Shown here: positions 36,675 to 45,433 of the stretch, one piece after another
Numbering within the stretch: the first letter of the stretch is position 1
Layout: each line of letters starts with the position of its first letter
Made by a program: the position numbers and the translations under genes
Origin: Agarivorans sp. TSD2052
Lineage (GTDB): Bacteria; Pseudomonadota; Gammaproteobacteria; Enterobacterales; Celerinatantimonadaceae
NCBI RefSeq assembly: GCF_023238625.1
Contig: NZ_CP096670.1
Span: 1,725,501 to 1,789,500 of the forward strand
Length of the DNA stretch: 64,000 nucleotides
Direction: 5' to 3'
Notes under the pieces: model-generated
Seen by the model: the letters and a program-made list of their open reading frames with translations, nothing else
Told to the model about the DNA's origin: nothing
Databases searched by the model: none

Positions 36675-37340
36675 TTATCCTTGATGCTCGTAGCTTAGCG
36701 GGTCGTTAAGGCCGTTTAACTGAAATGCTTCCAGACGTTCCTGACAGGCTCCGCATTTTCCACAAGCTTGTTCGCGGCCGTTATAACAGGTCCAAGTTTG
36801 CGCATAATCTAAGTTCATGCGTAAACCATCTTGTAGTATTTCTATTTTTGATTGCAGCAAGTAAGGGCTTATCACTTCTACTGGGTCATAGTTGGCCACT
36901 AAGCTGACATCATTCATTTTATTGACGAATTCTGGTCGACAATCCGGATAAATGGCGTGATCACCAGAGTGTGCCCCATAGAATACTTTTTTAGCGCCAA
37001 TTGATACTGCATAAGCAATGGCTAAAGAGAGCAAAATCATATTTCGATTGGGCACTACAGTAGATTTCATCGATTCTTCTTGGTAATCCCCTTCAGGAAT
37101 GTCGAGATCTGAAGTCAGAGATGAACCGGCTAACAATTGATTGATGCTACTAATATCAACAATTTTGTGTTCCAGACTCAGATCATTACAGACCTTTTTA
37201 GCATAATCCAACTCTTTAATATGGCGCTGGCCATAGTTAAAACTGAGAGCGAAGGGCTGAAGACCTTGTTCAAGCGTTTTATGTAATACCGTAAAAGAAT
37301 CCATTCCGCCAGAATAAATGACGACTGCCTTTTCTTTCAT
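36675..37340 (-). CDS. queC: 7-cyano-7-deazaguanine synthase
   Basis: 221 residues from ATG 37340 (GTG 37349 is the alternative; neither has a convincing SD). The PP-loop SGGMDS at 10-15 binds ATP, and the C-terminal [18 protein letters not shown] carries the zinc cysteines. QueC converts 7-carboxy-7-deazaguanine to preQ0 in queuosine synthesis. It stands beside the rhombosortase gene on the same strand, with a 37-base gap. Confidence 0.95.
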   Translation of the reverse strand: MKEKAVVIYSGGMDSFTVLHKTLEQGLQPFALSFNYGQRHIKELDYAKKVCNDLSLEHKIVDISSINQLLAGSSLTSDLDIPEGDYQEESMKSTVVPNRNMILLSLAIAYAVSIGAKKVFYGAHSGDHAIYPDCRPEFVNKMNDVSLVANYDPVEVISPYLLQSKIEILQDGLRMNLDYAQTWTCYNGREQACGKCGACQERLEAFQLNGLNDPLSYEHQG

Positions 37341-37421
37341 TGTTTGCACTTAAAAATGTGGTTTAATATTGCTATTGATTTTCGCTTATTATCAATTGGG
37401 ATACAAATGTAAGCGGGCTAT

Positions 37422-37661
37422 TTGCCGGTTAATGCGATATTTGAAACCTTTCTAAGCGATGAATTTCATGCCGGAGCCGCTGCGGTTTTTGTTCGCTTAC
37501 AAGGTAGTGAACTGGTGGGTTTAGTGTGGTTCAAGCAAACTTGGCCGGTAAACCTAGCCGATGAACAAGCACTCGTCACCCTCATCGGTGTTAGTGGTGA
37601 TATGTCGCGTTGGGTAAACTTCTCAGTCATGCGAAATAAAACACCCAGTAGAGTAGGGTGA
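37422..37661 (+). CDS. Small hypothetical ORF, 79 aa
   Basis: I do not recognise the product. The only start in frame is TTG (an in-frame TAA at 37410-37412 closes the frame just upstream), with a doubtful GCGGG ahead. The composition (GAAAVFVRLQGSELVGLVW) is protein-like and compact, with no signal peptide. It overlaps by GTGA a further 59-codon ORF at 37658, so the two could be coupled small genes or remains of one gene. Low confidence. Confidence 0.3.
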   Translation: MPVNAIFETFLSDEFHAGAAAVFVRLQGSELVGLVWFKQTWPVNLADEQALVTLIGVSGDMSRWVNFSVMRNKTPSRVG

Positions 37662-37837
37662 AAGACATCGACAATTTAAAGCAATTATTATTGTGCGGCT
37701 CAAGTAATAAGGACGTAATGGTTTGTCTGCAAGCTATTAGCCAACATGCAAGAACGACTAAATTGTGTATTGATAGATGTATTAAAAATAACCGGTGTTT
37801 GTCTTTACAAACTCATAAATACATTGGAATAGGTTGA
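37658..37837 (+). CDS. Small hypothetical ORF, 59 aa, Cys-rich
   Basis: A GTG overlapping the stop of the preceding ORF opens a frame of 59 codons to TGA at 37835-37837. The product has five Cys (for example CIDRCIKNNRC) and is basic at the C-terminus. The SD is weak. It may be a coupled small protein, a decayed gene or chance. I have no family assignment. Confidence 0.22.
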   Translation: MKDIDNLKQLLLCGSSNKDVMVCLQAISQHARTTKLCIDRCIKNNRCLSLQTHKYIGIG

Positions 37838-37897
37838 GTTGCTATGACACTAAATCTATTTCAAAAAATTACCAAGCTTTCTTAATTAAGGATTATT

Positions 37898-38911
37898 ATG
37901 GCTATATTAGTGACCGGTGGTGCGGGGTATATTGGCAGCCACACTGTAGTGGAATTACTCAATCAAGGCGAGGAAGTTATCGTCGTTGATAACTTGTGCA
38001 ATTCTCATCAAACCTCGCTTGATCGCGTTGAGCAAATATGTGGGAAAAGGGCGACTTTTTATCAAGCTGATGTTTTGGATAAAGAGGCGTTAATTGAAAT
38101 ATTTTCTAAAAATAACATCACTGCAGTAATACATTTTGCCGGGCTAAAAGCGGTGGGCGAATCTACCCAAATGCCGCTTCATTATTATCAAAATAATGTG
38201 TCCGGTACGTTGGTATTATGTGAGGTAATGGCTCAGTTTAATATAAAAAACCTGGTATTTAGTTCCTCGGCAACGGTTTATGGTGACCCAGCAACGGTAC
38301 CAATTATAGAGAGCTTTCCAACGGGGGCGACTAACCCTTATGGCCGCTCAAAACTTATTGTTGAAGAAATGCTGGGTGATTTATATAAATCTGACAGCAG
38401 TTGGAACATTGCGCTATTACGTTACTTTAACCCCGTGGGGGCTCATAAATCTGGGTTAATAGGAGAAGACCCTAATGGTATCCCCAATAACCTTGTGCCT
38501 TATATTACTCAAGTGGCGGTGGGCCGTTTAGCCCAGCTTAGTGTGTTTGGCGACGACTACAATACGCCTGATGGTACTGGGGTGCGTGACTATATTCACG
38601 TTGTTGATTTAGCCAAAGGGCATTTAAAAGCGTTAGACAAATTGGCGGGCAATGCTGGCCTTGTCACCTATAACTTGGGGACAGGGCAGGGTTATAGTGT
38701 ACTTGATATGATTAAGTCTTTTGAGGCGGTGTCAGGTAAAACCATTAATTATAAAGTCGCCCCGCGCCGACCTGGCGATATAGCCGCCTGTTATTCAGAT
38801 CCTTCTTTGGCTAAGCAGGAGTTAGATTGGCAAGCAGAATTAAGCTTGGCAGATATGGCAGAAGACTCGTGGCGTTGGCAGCAAGGTAATCCTAATGGTT
38901 TCGGCTCGTAA
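37898..38911 (+). CDS. galE: UDP-glucose 4-epimerase
   Basis: 337 residues, extended SDR: NAD-binding GGAGYIGSH at 7-15, the catalytic SSATVYGDP / NPYGRSK segment, and the GalE-type FNPVGAH and [17 protein letters not shown] precedes the ATG by seven bases. It interconverts UDP-glucose and UDP-galactose (or the N-acetyl forms) for surface polysaccharides. It stands alone, about 8 kb beyond the end of the glycosylation island. Confidence 0.96.
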   Translation: MAILVTGGAGYIGSHTVVELLNQGEEVIVVDNLCNSHQTSLDRVEQICGKRATFYQADVLDKEALIEIFSKNNITAVIHFAGLKAVGESTQMPLHYYQNNVSGTLVLCEVMAQFNIKNLVFSSSATVYGDPATVPIIESFPTGATNPYGRSKLIVEEMLGDLYKSDSSWNIALLRYFNPVGAHKSGLIGEDPNGIPNNLVPYITQVAVGRLAQLSVFGDDYNTPDGTGVRDYIHVVDLAKGHLKALDKLAGNAGLVTYNLGTGQGYSVLDMIKSFEAVSGKTINYKVAPRRPGDIAACYSDPSLAKQELDWQAELSLADMAEDSWRWQQGNPNGFGS

Positions 38912-38926
38912 TCTTAGCCGTTAAAA

Positions 38927-38952
38927 AAAAAGCGAGCTTATCGCTCGCTTTT
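38927..38952. terminator. Bidirectional terminator between galE and hns
   Basis: GCGAGC (38932-38937) pairs with GCTCGC (38943-38948) around TTATC, flanked by an A-run on the left and TTTT on the right, so it serves both converging genes. Confidence 0.88.
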
Positions 38953-38966
38953 AGTTAGCACTCTAT

Positions 38967-39374
38967 TTAGATAAGAAAATCGTCTTTAGATTTACCTTCA
39001 TTTTTAATGGCTTTTTGAATTGGTGATGGCGTTCTGCCTTGACCTGTCCACGTTTTTTCTTCGCCATTTTCGTCAACAAATTTATATTTAGCAGGTAAAG
39101 GTTGACGTTTTTTACGTTCTTTTACTGGCGCTTGTTCGATCATTGACAATAATTCGCTAGGATCAATACCGTCTTGCTCTAGTAGCGCTTTATATTTTTC
39201 AAGCTTTTCACGTTTTTCTTGTAACTGTTTTTCTTCTTCTTGTTGCGCTTGATAACGGTCGTCGAGAATTGACTTTAATTTATTATAGCTTTCTTCAATT
39301 TGTTCGATAGATAATTCTTTGGTGGCTGCTTTTAAGCTTCTTGCGTTTAAAAACACTTTAATGAAATCGCTCAT
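38967..39374 (-). CDS. hns: H-NS family nucleoid-associated protein
   Basis: 135 residues. The N-terminal coiled-coil oligomerisation region (about 15-70, rich in Glu/Lys/Gln) is joined to a C-terminal DNA-binding domain with TWTGQGRTP near residue 108. H-NS coats and silences AT-rich, often horizontally acquired DNA; the island in this window is a possible target, but that is inference. The match is to H-NS/StpA/VicH types; I cannot tell which paralogue. Confidence 0.92.
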   Translation of the reverse strand: MSDFIKVFLNARSLKAATKELSIEQIEESYNKLKSILDDRYQAQQEEEKQLQEKREKLEKYKALLEQDGIDPSELLSMIEQAPVKERKKRQPLPAKYKFVDENGEEKTWTGQGRTPSPIQKAIKNEGKSKDDFLI

Positions 39375-39557
39375 GTTACCCCTACTTTTATATTTATATA
39401 TTTAACCTTCACAACAAATATTAATTAGATAACTTGCATTGTCAATTAACTACTTACAAATAAGCCATTTTGTCACTATTAACTGGCTTGGCTTTTTCGC
39501 AAATTTTAGGTTGTTAATTCTGGTTTTTACGGTACAATTCAGTCACTAATACTGATA

Positions 39558-39720
39558 TGTAGAGGAGCGTCAGTCAAAAGTAGCGCAATATGGGGTGATG
39601 CCAATGATTTTGCGTGAAAGGGGCTGGTGCCGAAGCAATAAACCTTATCTGGGAATATTGCTGGTGCTGTATTTAATAAGTACAGCATTGTCATAGTTAA
39701 CACTATGGAGAGCTACAGAG
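39558..39720 (+). promoter_or_regulatory. Lysine riboswitch (L-box)
   Basis: Nearly all conserved core segments of the lysine aptamer occur in order: AGAGGAGCG (39561), GTGAAAGGGG (39613), TGCCGAAG (39627), CTGG (39661), TTGTCATA (39688) and TATGGAGAGCTAC (39705). The ends pair as TGTAG (39558-39562) with CTACA (39713-39717) to close the P1 helix. It lies directly before an NhaC-type transporter. The remainder of 39375-39557 is the hns upstream region and holds no gene. Confidence 0.93.
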
Positions 39721-39781
39721 TCCTGCCTTCAAATGATGAAGTCCAACTCGGTTTGCTCTCTACAATACAAATAGAGAACTC

Positions 39782-41356
39782 ATGCAAACAATTCCATATA
39801 CCGACTCCTTATTGTCAATTTTACCTCCTGTTATTGCCCTTGTGGTTGCACTTGCAACTCGTAGGGTGATACTCGCCTTAAGCTGTGGCATTGTTACTGG
39901 CGCCTTTTTACTGAGTGGTTACTCTTTCACTGGCAGCAGCGAATACTTAGCGCAGCTAACCGTGGGTTTAGTTTGGGAAGACGGCGCAATGAATTTGTGG
40001 AACTCGCAAATTATAGTGTTTCTGCTGCTGTTAGGGGGCATGACCAGTTTAATGACCGCCACCGGCTCTACCCATGCTTTTGCTGAATGGGCCAAAACGC
40101 GAATCAAAACTAAGCGCCATGCTACGGTAACCACCGCCCTATTAAGCTTTGTCGTGTTTGTTGATGACTATTTTCACAGCCTTGCGGTTGGCAGTGTCGC
40201 TCGTCCGTTAACCGATCAAGCCGGCGTATCCCGCGCCAAGCTGGCATATCTACTCGATTCAACCGCTGCGCCGATGTGTGTATTAATGCCATTATCTAGC
40301 TGGGGCGCATACATTATCGCCTTAGTGGGTGGTATTTTGGTTACCCATGGTATTACCGATATCACTCCACTGGCCGCGTTTGCTACGATGGTCCCACTGA
40401 ACTTTTATGCGATATTCGCCTTATTAATGGCTTTAACTGTCGCCTATTTCAACCTCAATATTGGCCCAATGAAGAAGCACGAAACTGCCGCTCAGCAAGG
40501 CGAGTTGTTTGATAGCAGCAAAGGAGAGCCTGCCGGTAGTGTTAATCATCAGTTTGAGGCCAGTAATGGGTCACCATTGGGTTTGGTGTTACCAATTTTA
40601 TTACTAACCGCCGTCACTTTTATTAGCTTCGTCGTGACAGGGGCGCAAGCTCTTGACCAAGAGCAAAGCTTTAGTTTATTGGCCGCTCTAGAAAATACCG
40701 ATGTCACCTTATCCCTAGTGTATGGTGGCCTAGTAGGCTTAGCGGTGAGTATCGCTTTTGCTGTCAAACAGTCATTAACCGCCTCTCAATTAGTTAATGC
40801 CATATGGCTAGGGCTTAAAGCCATGAGCCCGGCTATCCTGATCTTGTTATTTGCTTGGTCAATCAGCGGCGTTATTGGTGATATGGAAACCGGTAAGTAC
40901 CTAGCATCAAAACTACATGGCGCGATTAATCCGGCAATGTTACCGGTTCTTATTTTTGTTCTGGCTGGTATTATGGCGTTTTCAACGGGCACTAGCTGGG
41001 GAACATTCGGCATCATGTTACCGATTGCGGCTGACATGGCGGTGGCCAGTGATGTGGCGTTAATTCTGCCTATGCTGTCAGCGGTATTAGCGGGTGCAGT
41101 ATTTGGTGATCATTGTTCACCGATATCTGATACCACTATTTTGTCTTCGACGGGCGCAGCTTGTCACCATATAGACCATGTAGCCACTCAGCTACCTTAT
41201 GCGCTATTGGTCGCTGCTATTAGCATTGTTAGCTACTTAGTGATGGGCTTCAGCGGCAGTGTTATGACGGCCTTATCGGTTGGTTTGGTGTTATTTGGTC
41301 TGCTCACTGCGGGTTTGTATCAATTACAGCAATCGTCCGCGAAAGCGTGTGCGTAA
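39782..41356 (+). CDS. lysW: NhaC-family transporter, predicted lysine transporter under riboswitch control
   Basis: 524 residues with about a dozen membrane helices. Family motifs include VVFVDDYFHSLAVGSVARPL (about 122-141) and ATGTSWG-like AFSTGTSWGTFGIMLP, with GDHCSPISDTTILSS near the C-terminus. NhaC proteins are named for Na+/H+ exchange, but members preceded by lysine riboswitches are predicted lysine importers (LysW). The SD (TAGAG at 39772-39776) can pair with CTCTA at 39758-39762, offering a way for the riboswitch to control translation. Confidence 0.9.
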   Translation: MQTIPYTDSLLSILPPVIALVVALATRRVILALSCGIVTGAFLLSGYSFTGSSEYLAQLTVGLVWEDGAMNLWNSQIIVFLLLLGGMTSLMTATGSTHAFAEWAKTRIKTKRHATVTTALLSFVVFVDDYFHSLAVGSVARPLTDQAGVSRAKLAYLLDSTAAPMCVLMPLSSWGAYIIALVGGILVTHGITDITPLAAFATMVPLNFYAIFALLMALTVAYFNLNIGPMKKHETAAQQGELFDSSKGEPAGSVNHQFEASNGSPLGLVLPILLLTAVTFISFVVTGAQALDQEQSFSLLAALENTDVTLSLVYGGLVGLAVSIAFAVKQSLTASQLVNAIWLGLKAMSPAILILLFAWSISGVIGDMETGKYLASKLHGAINPAMLPVLIFVLAGIMAFSTGTSWGTFGIMLPIAADMAVASDVALILPMLSAVLAGAVFGDHCSPISDTTILSSTGAACHHIDHVATQLPYALLVAAISIVSYLVMGFSGSVMTALSVGLVLFGLLTAGLYQLQQSSAKACA

Positions 41357-41380
41357 AATTATTTAGGAACAGAGTTGTAA

Positions 41381-41965
41381 ATGGCTTCACTACATTTTAA
41401 ATATGCAGCAATGAATTCAGGCAAATCAACGCAGTTGATTCAAGCTCACTTTAATTATCTAGAGCGAGGTTTGTGCCCGTTGGCTTTAATTCCAGCGTTG
41501 GATACTCGCGATGGTGTCGGGGTAATTAAAGCAAGAGTCGGTTTGTCACTTGAGGCTGAAACCTTTAATAAACAACAAGACTTGTTTGACTTGGTAATTA
41601 ACAAACATCAATCCAGTAAACAAGATGTAGTGATTGTCGATGAAGGGCAGTTTTTAAGCCGCGACCAAGTCTACCAGTTAGCCAAAGTCGTGGATGAGCT
41701 GAATATACCGGTTATGGTATACGGGTTAAAAACTGACTTTATGGGTGAGTTGTTTGAAGGTGCTTATCATTTACTATGTTTGGCGGACAAACTGGAAGAA
41801 CTAAAAACCATTTGTTGGTGTGGCAATAAGGGGCACTTTAACGCGCGCATTGATCAAAATGGTCAAGTGGTGAGTGAGGGCTTACAAATAGAAATTGGCG
41901 GTAATGAACGTTACGTATCGTTGTGCCGTAAGCACTTTATTCAAGGTAACGCGGGCGAGCATTAA
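41381..41965 (+). CDS. tdk: Thymidine kinase
   Basis: 194 residues, type II thymidine kinase. P-loop MNSGKST at 11-17, Walker B IVDEGQF, and a zinc lasso with CWCGNKG and a C-terminal CRKH. It salvages thymidine with ATP. The stop overlaps by four bases the stop of the convergent MerR-type gene. Confidence 0.96.
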   Translation: MASLHFKYAAMNSGKSTQLIQAHFNYLERGLCPLALIPALDTRDGVGVIKARVGLSLEAETFNKQQDLFDLVINKHQSSKQDVVIVDEGQFLSRDQVYQLAKVVDELNIPVMVYGLKTDFMGELFEGAYHLLCLADKLEELKTICWCGNKGHFNARIDQNGQVVSEGLQIEIGGNERYVSLCRKHFIQGNAGEH

Positions 41966-42363
41966 GCTTTATTAGATTGATTAAGATCAGTGAGGGCGTT
42001 GCTACAGCGACGCTCTGCTGATTTCAACTCCATTAATACAACCTGAATGTCTTCAAGCTGCTGTAATAAACTTCTTTTTCTAAGCTTAATATTATCCAGT
42101 AGATTAACGACTTCATGACTGCTGTTTAACTTGGCGTCATAGAGGTCAAATAGTTCTTTAATTTCATTTAAGGAAAAGCCTAAACGTTTGCCCCGCAAAA
42201 TTAGCTTAAGCCGTAACTTATCATGTTTACTGTAGAGTCTTTTACTGGCTACGCGTAATGGTTGCAATAGTCCTTGGTCTTCGTAGAAACGAATACTGCG
42301 GGTGCTAATGGCAAATTCTTTGGCTAAATCACTAATCGTAAAAGGCGTTGGCGTTGTGGCCAT
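41962..42363 (-). CDS. MerR-family transcriptional regulator, LiuR-like
   Basis: 133 residues. N-terminal winged helix with ISDLAKEFAISTRSIRFYEDQGLL, typical of MerR, then a coiled-coil dimer helix (RKRSLLQQLEDIQVVLMELK). No metal-binding Cys pair is present at the C-terminus except a single Cys in RRCSN. The body resembles LiuR, the regulator of branched-chain amino acid and fatty acid breakdown in Shewanella and relatives, and it lies next to fadL. Target genes are not shown by the sequence. Confidence 0.8.
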   Translation of the reverse strand: MATTPTPFTISDLAKEFAISTRSIRFYEDQGLLQPLRVASKRLYSKHDKLRLKLILRGKRLGFSLNEIKELFDLYDAKLNSSHEVVNLLDNIKLRKRSLLQQLEDIQVVLMELKSAERRCSNALTDLNQSNKA

Positions 42364-42432
42364 TGTTACCTCAAAATAAAGTGGAAGTGACTAAAGCGTG
42401 GTTGCTAAGCGGTGATTGGTCAAATGAACAAC

Positions 42433-42457
42433 AGCCGCCAGCGAGTCACTGGCGGCT
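42433..42457 (-). terminator. Terminator after fadL
   Basis: AGCCGCCAG (42433-42441) pairs with CTGGCGGCT (42449-42457) around a 7-base loop. On the - strand it is followed by GTTGTTCATTTG, a moderately U-rich tract. Confidence 0.7.
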
Positions 42458-42463
42458 TAATAA

Positions 42464-43717
42464 TTAGAAGCTATGGTTGTATTGAATGGCGGCAATATAG
42501 GCATCGCCCTTAGATACAAACTCTACACCTTCTTCATTAAAGCTACCTTCTTTACCTTGAATGTAGGTAAAGCCAGCATCTAAGCTGCCTTTTTCACTGA
42601 GGTGGTAAGTGAAACCTAAGCCATAGTTGTAACGGTCGTTATCCGGAATACTAATGGTTTTATGGGTACGTGATGGGCTTTGGTCAAAAGCCATACCGGC
42701 GCGCAATTCCCAAGCAGGATTTAAGTACCACGTACCGCCAAAGGCAACGCGGTAAGAGTTGCTAAACTTCTCTTGTTTGTTTAACACACTGCCAATGCCC
42801 TCAGAGGTGGCGTTAATTTCTTGGAAAGTACTCCAGCCGGTCCATACATAGCTGTAGTGAACCGCAAAGGCATCATTTAAACGGTTATAACCTGAAAACT
42901 CGAAAATATCGGGAAGGTTAAGGGTGAGCTCACCGGGAATAGTTTCACCGCCCGTTCCGTAGGGATTATCACTTAGTCCTTCTGGAATATCTGAATGGAA
43001 ATCACCTTCAAAACCTAAATCGACCTTAGAGCGGTAGCTAATACCAAAACGGTGGTTTGAATTAACTTCCCATAAGGCGCCAACATTCCAACCAAAGCCC
43101 CAGCCGTCACCTTCTAAAGAAGCCGCTGTACCATCGGCAGGGAAGGGACCACCAGTGCCAAAGTTACGCACTAGCTTAGCGGTGCCATAAACTGCGTTCA
43201 CCCCTGCACCAATACTAAATTGTTGATTGATGCGGTAAGAAACATTTGGGTTTAGGTTCAAAGTAATTAGCTCAGTTTGACCGGCTAGAGAACCAGCAGC
43301 GTAATCTGCAGGGTAGTCAGTGGACAAACCAAAGTTAGAGAACATGCCTACCCCCCAGGCCCACTGGTCGTTCAAGGGTTGGATGAAATAGCCAGCCGGT
43401 ACCGCCGCACCAGGAACAACATCATTATTAGTTAAGGCATTATCGATACTGTCTACGCCTGTATTTCCTTTAACGTAAACGTCAGGAGCGATGTAGCTTA
43501 AGGCACCAGAGACAGCGATGCTATCAAACATCGCCATGGCAGCGGGGTTACGCGCCATAACCGCTGCATTGTCGGCAATCGCCGCTTCACCGGCAAAAGA
43601 GCGGCCTAAGCCTGTCGCCGAATGCTCAACCAATTGAAAGCCAGCGGCGCTAAGCTCAGTGGCAGTAAGTGTTGCAGACGCAGCAATAAGTGCGAGTGGT
43701 AATTTCCTTATTTTCAT
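42464..43717 (-). CDS. fadL: FadL-type outer-membrane long-chain fatty acid transporter
   Basis: 417 residues. Signal peptide with cleavage about residue 24-25 (ATELSA before AGFQLVEHS). The N-terminal plug has GLGRSFAGEAAIADNAA and the conserved NPAAM; the rest alternates as beta-barrel strands and ends in an aromatic residue (HSF), as outer-membrane porins do. It brings long-chain fatty acids into the periplasm. TATAAT on the - strand (43751-43746) and FadR-like sites lie upstream. Confidence 0.94.
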   Translation of the reverse strand: MKIRKLPLALIAASATLTATELSAAGFQLVEHSATGLGRSFAGEAAIADNAAVMARNPAAMAMFDSIAVSGALSYIAPDVYVKGNTGVDSIDNALTNNDVVPGAAVPAGYFIQPLNDQWAWGVGMFSNFGLSTDYPADYAAGSLAGQTELITLNLNPNVSYRINQQFSIGAGVNAVYGTAKLVRNFGTGGPFPADGTAASLEGDGWGFGWNVGALWEVNSNHRFGISYRSKVDLGFEGDFHSDIPEGLSDNPYGTGGETIPGELTLNLPDIFEFSGYNRLNDAFAVHYSYVWTGWSTFQEINATSEGIGSVLNKQEKFSNSYRVAFGGTWYLNPAWELRAGMAFDQSPSRTHKTISIPDNDRYNYGLGFTYHLSEKGSLDAGFTYIQGKEGSFNEEGVEFVSKGDAYIAAIQYNHSF

Positions 43718-43757
43718 CGTTCCCTCTTTATAACGGGGTTAAGTTATTATAATTACA

Positions 43758-43788
43758 CCAAGTCAGACCACTGACCTCTGACCAGATT
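43758..43788. promoter_or_regulatory. FadR-like operators upstream of fadL
   Basis: On the - strand two overlapping sites read AGTGGTCTGACTTGG and AATCTGGTCAGAGGTCA; both resemble the GntR-family FadR consensus CTGGTCNGACCAG. They lie just upstream of the fadL -10 box, over the -35 position, where a repressor would block transcription. Confidence 0.5.
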
Positions 43789-43957
43789 AGGGGTAATTTA
43801 ATAAAATGTTAAGCAAGTGTTAATTATTTTTGTCAAAACTTCGAGCTGCCGCACAAAAGTTAAACAGGCGTTTAACTTGTGAGTTAGCTTGAAAATAAAA
43901 GCAGAATGGGTGATTTGCAGATATTGGTGTGAGAATAACAAAAGCTAATATGGCTTT

Positions 43958-43991
43958 GCCAACATTAACGCTGTTAATCGTTAATGTTGGC
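43958..43991. repeat. Long perfect inverted repeat after the DUF3379 gene
   Basis: A 13-bp perfect stem (43958-43970 with 43979-43991; GCCAACATTAACG) around an 8-base loop, extendable with a small bulge by CTTT/AAAG. There is no U-tract directly after it on either strand. It could be an mRNA end for the gene ending at 44004. The remaining 43718-43957 is the fadL promoter region, without a convincing gene. Confidence 0.6.
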
Positions 43992-44003
43992 GGGTAAAGC
44001 ACA

Positions 44004-44723
44004 TTATATTGACTGATTTAGATCGTGAGTGAGGGCTTCCACGGTTTTTTCTATGGGTTCATTTCGCTCGCCTACGACCACTAAACTGGCATTGTTTAAG
44101 GCGGTAACCATACCGTGCATCTTCTTATCAGCAAAGCTTTCAACCGCCTGTAGTTCGGTTGATTTAGGCACCACAAACACATTGATGTTAGAGCCCATTT
44201 TTCCTTTCATTACCATGTGAAAAGCGGGACTACCAGCATAAGCACAATGGTTTACGTACACGACATCGCCAGGGATTTGGTCAAAGCTAGCACCATAACG
44301 CACCAGCTTAGCATTAATTGTTTGTAAGTTAGGTTGTTCATCCACACCACTAATGTAGGGCATTTCATCGTAAACATGATGGAGTGCTATTTGCCCCATG
44401 TCGTGACTTTCGCTAGTTTGCCACGGGTTAAAATTGATGCTGATACCCACCGCAAAGGCGACAGACGCAGCCACCGCAAGGTGAAAACGGGTTTTGCGTT
44501 TGTAACGCAACTGCGAGTCATCAAAGCTTTGGCTCAAAATTAAACGTTCAGCCAATGCATCTGGCACATCTACATTTAGTGCTTGTTCTAATTTACTTTC
44601 GAACTGTTGCATATCATCAAATAGTTGCTTGTTTTTGCTGGTTCTGGTCGCTTCCTCGATGAGCGCGTCGTTGCGTTCACGAGGATTGGTATACAACTGG
44701 CGGCGAAACTCTAGCTCATCCAT
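44004..44723 (-). CDS. DUF3379 family protein, probable anti-sigma factor
   Basis: 239 residues. The start at 44723 has GAGGA seven bases upstream; the ATG at 44747 lies inside the sigma gene without an SD. The N-terminal ~90 residues are cytoplasmic and helical, one membrane helix follows (HLAVAASVAFAVGISI, about 95-110), and the rest would be periplasmic. This layout plus an 8-base overlap with the ECF sigma gene suggests a membrane anti-sigma factor. DUF3379 beside an RpoE-like sigma is a known pairing in Shewanella-type genomes. Confidence 0.82.
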   Translation of the reverse strand: MDELEFRRQLYTNPRERNDALIEEATRTSKNKQLFDDMQQFESKLEQALNVDVPDALAERLILSQSFDDSQLRYKRKTRFHLAVAASVAFAVGISINFNPWQTSESHDMGQIALHHVYDEMPYISGVDEQPNLQTINAKLVRYGASFDQIPGDVVYVNHCAYAGSPAFHMVMKGKMGSNINVFVVPKSTELQAVESFADKKMHGMVTALNNASLVVVGERNEPIEKTVEALTHDLNQSI

Positions 44724-45282
44724 TACTGTGTCCTCGATTTTGGCCATCTTCTAAGGCTTCTTTTAGTTGATTGCGGGCGCGAAACAAACGTGTCATCACG
44801 GTGTTTTTGTTCAGTTCTAACATCTCAGCAATTTCGTCCCCACTAAAACCACCAATCACTTGCAGCAACAGCGGTTCTTTGTATTCGGGAGCAAGCTTGT
44901 CAATCTGCCGCCTTAGCCATACATTTTCAATTTGCTGTTCGGTGGATGTTGAATGAACATCGGCCACCGAGTGGTCTTCGATATCCACCAAATTAAACTG
45001 TTTGCGCTCAAACCGTCGCGCATTCTCGCGTCGTAATATGGTGATTAACCACGACTTAGCCGCTTTTTCGTCTTTTAGGCTATCGAGCGATCGCCATGCT
45101 CGCAGAAAAGTTTCCTGAACAATGTCTTCGGCAATGTGTTTATCGTGTACCAGCCAATAGGCGTAACGATAAATATCTCGATTATAAGCCTGCACGAGGG
45201 CTTCATAACGTTTTTGTTTTGCTTCCATACCCGACATGACCGAGTCGGTTTGCTTTTTCTTTCGAAAAAAATCAACAACCAT
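44716..45282 (-). CDS. ECF (RpoE-like) sigma factor
   Basis: 188 residues; AGGA seven bases before the ATG. Sigma region 2 is visible in IYRYAYWLVHDKHIAEDIVQ and TFLRAWRSL, and region 4 helix-turn-helix in GFSGDEIAEMLELNKNTVMTR. It lacks region 3 and so is a group IV sigma. With the DUF3379 partner it forms a two-gene signal unit. The signal is unknown; its place between fadL and yfcZ hints at envelope or lipid stress (inference). Confidence 0.9.
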   Translation of the reverse strand: MVVDFFRKKKQTDSVMSGMEAKQKRYEALVQAYNRDIYRYAYWLVHDKHIAEDIVQETFLRAWRSLDSLKDEKAAKSWLITILRRENARRFERKQFNLVDIEDHSVADVHSTSTEQQIENVWLRRQIDKLAPEYKEPLLLQVIGGFSGDEIAEMLELNKNTVMTRLFRARNQLKEALEDGQNRGHSNG

Positions 45283-45320
45283 GTAAATTCCTAGATAAAA
45301 CGCCTAAGACTAATCTGTTA

Positions 45321-45332
45321 TGATACGTATCA
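45321..45332. promoter_or_regulatory. Perfect 12-bp palindrome between sigma factor gene and yfcZ
   Basis: TGATACGTATCA is fully palindromic and lies in the divergent promoter region. A second inverted repeat, GTACA-CAT-TGTAC, is at 45355-45367. Either could be an operator for a dimeric regulator; I cannot name it. Confidence 0.35.
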
Positions 45333-45433
45333 AAGAGAGTTAACTGCCTATGTGGTACACATTGTACACCTGATCGCGCCTTAGTTTAAGTTGTGTGAAT
45401 AGTAAGGTCGGTCGCAAAAATAAAGGAAAATTG

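Noticed and set aside
43820-44002. 60-codon ORF on the - strand in the fadL/DUF3379 gap
   Set aside because: No SD, overlaps the long inverted repeat and has no recognisable protein character.
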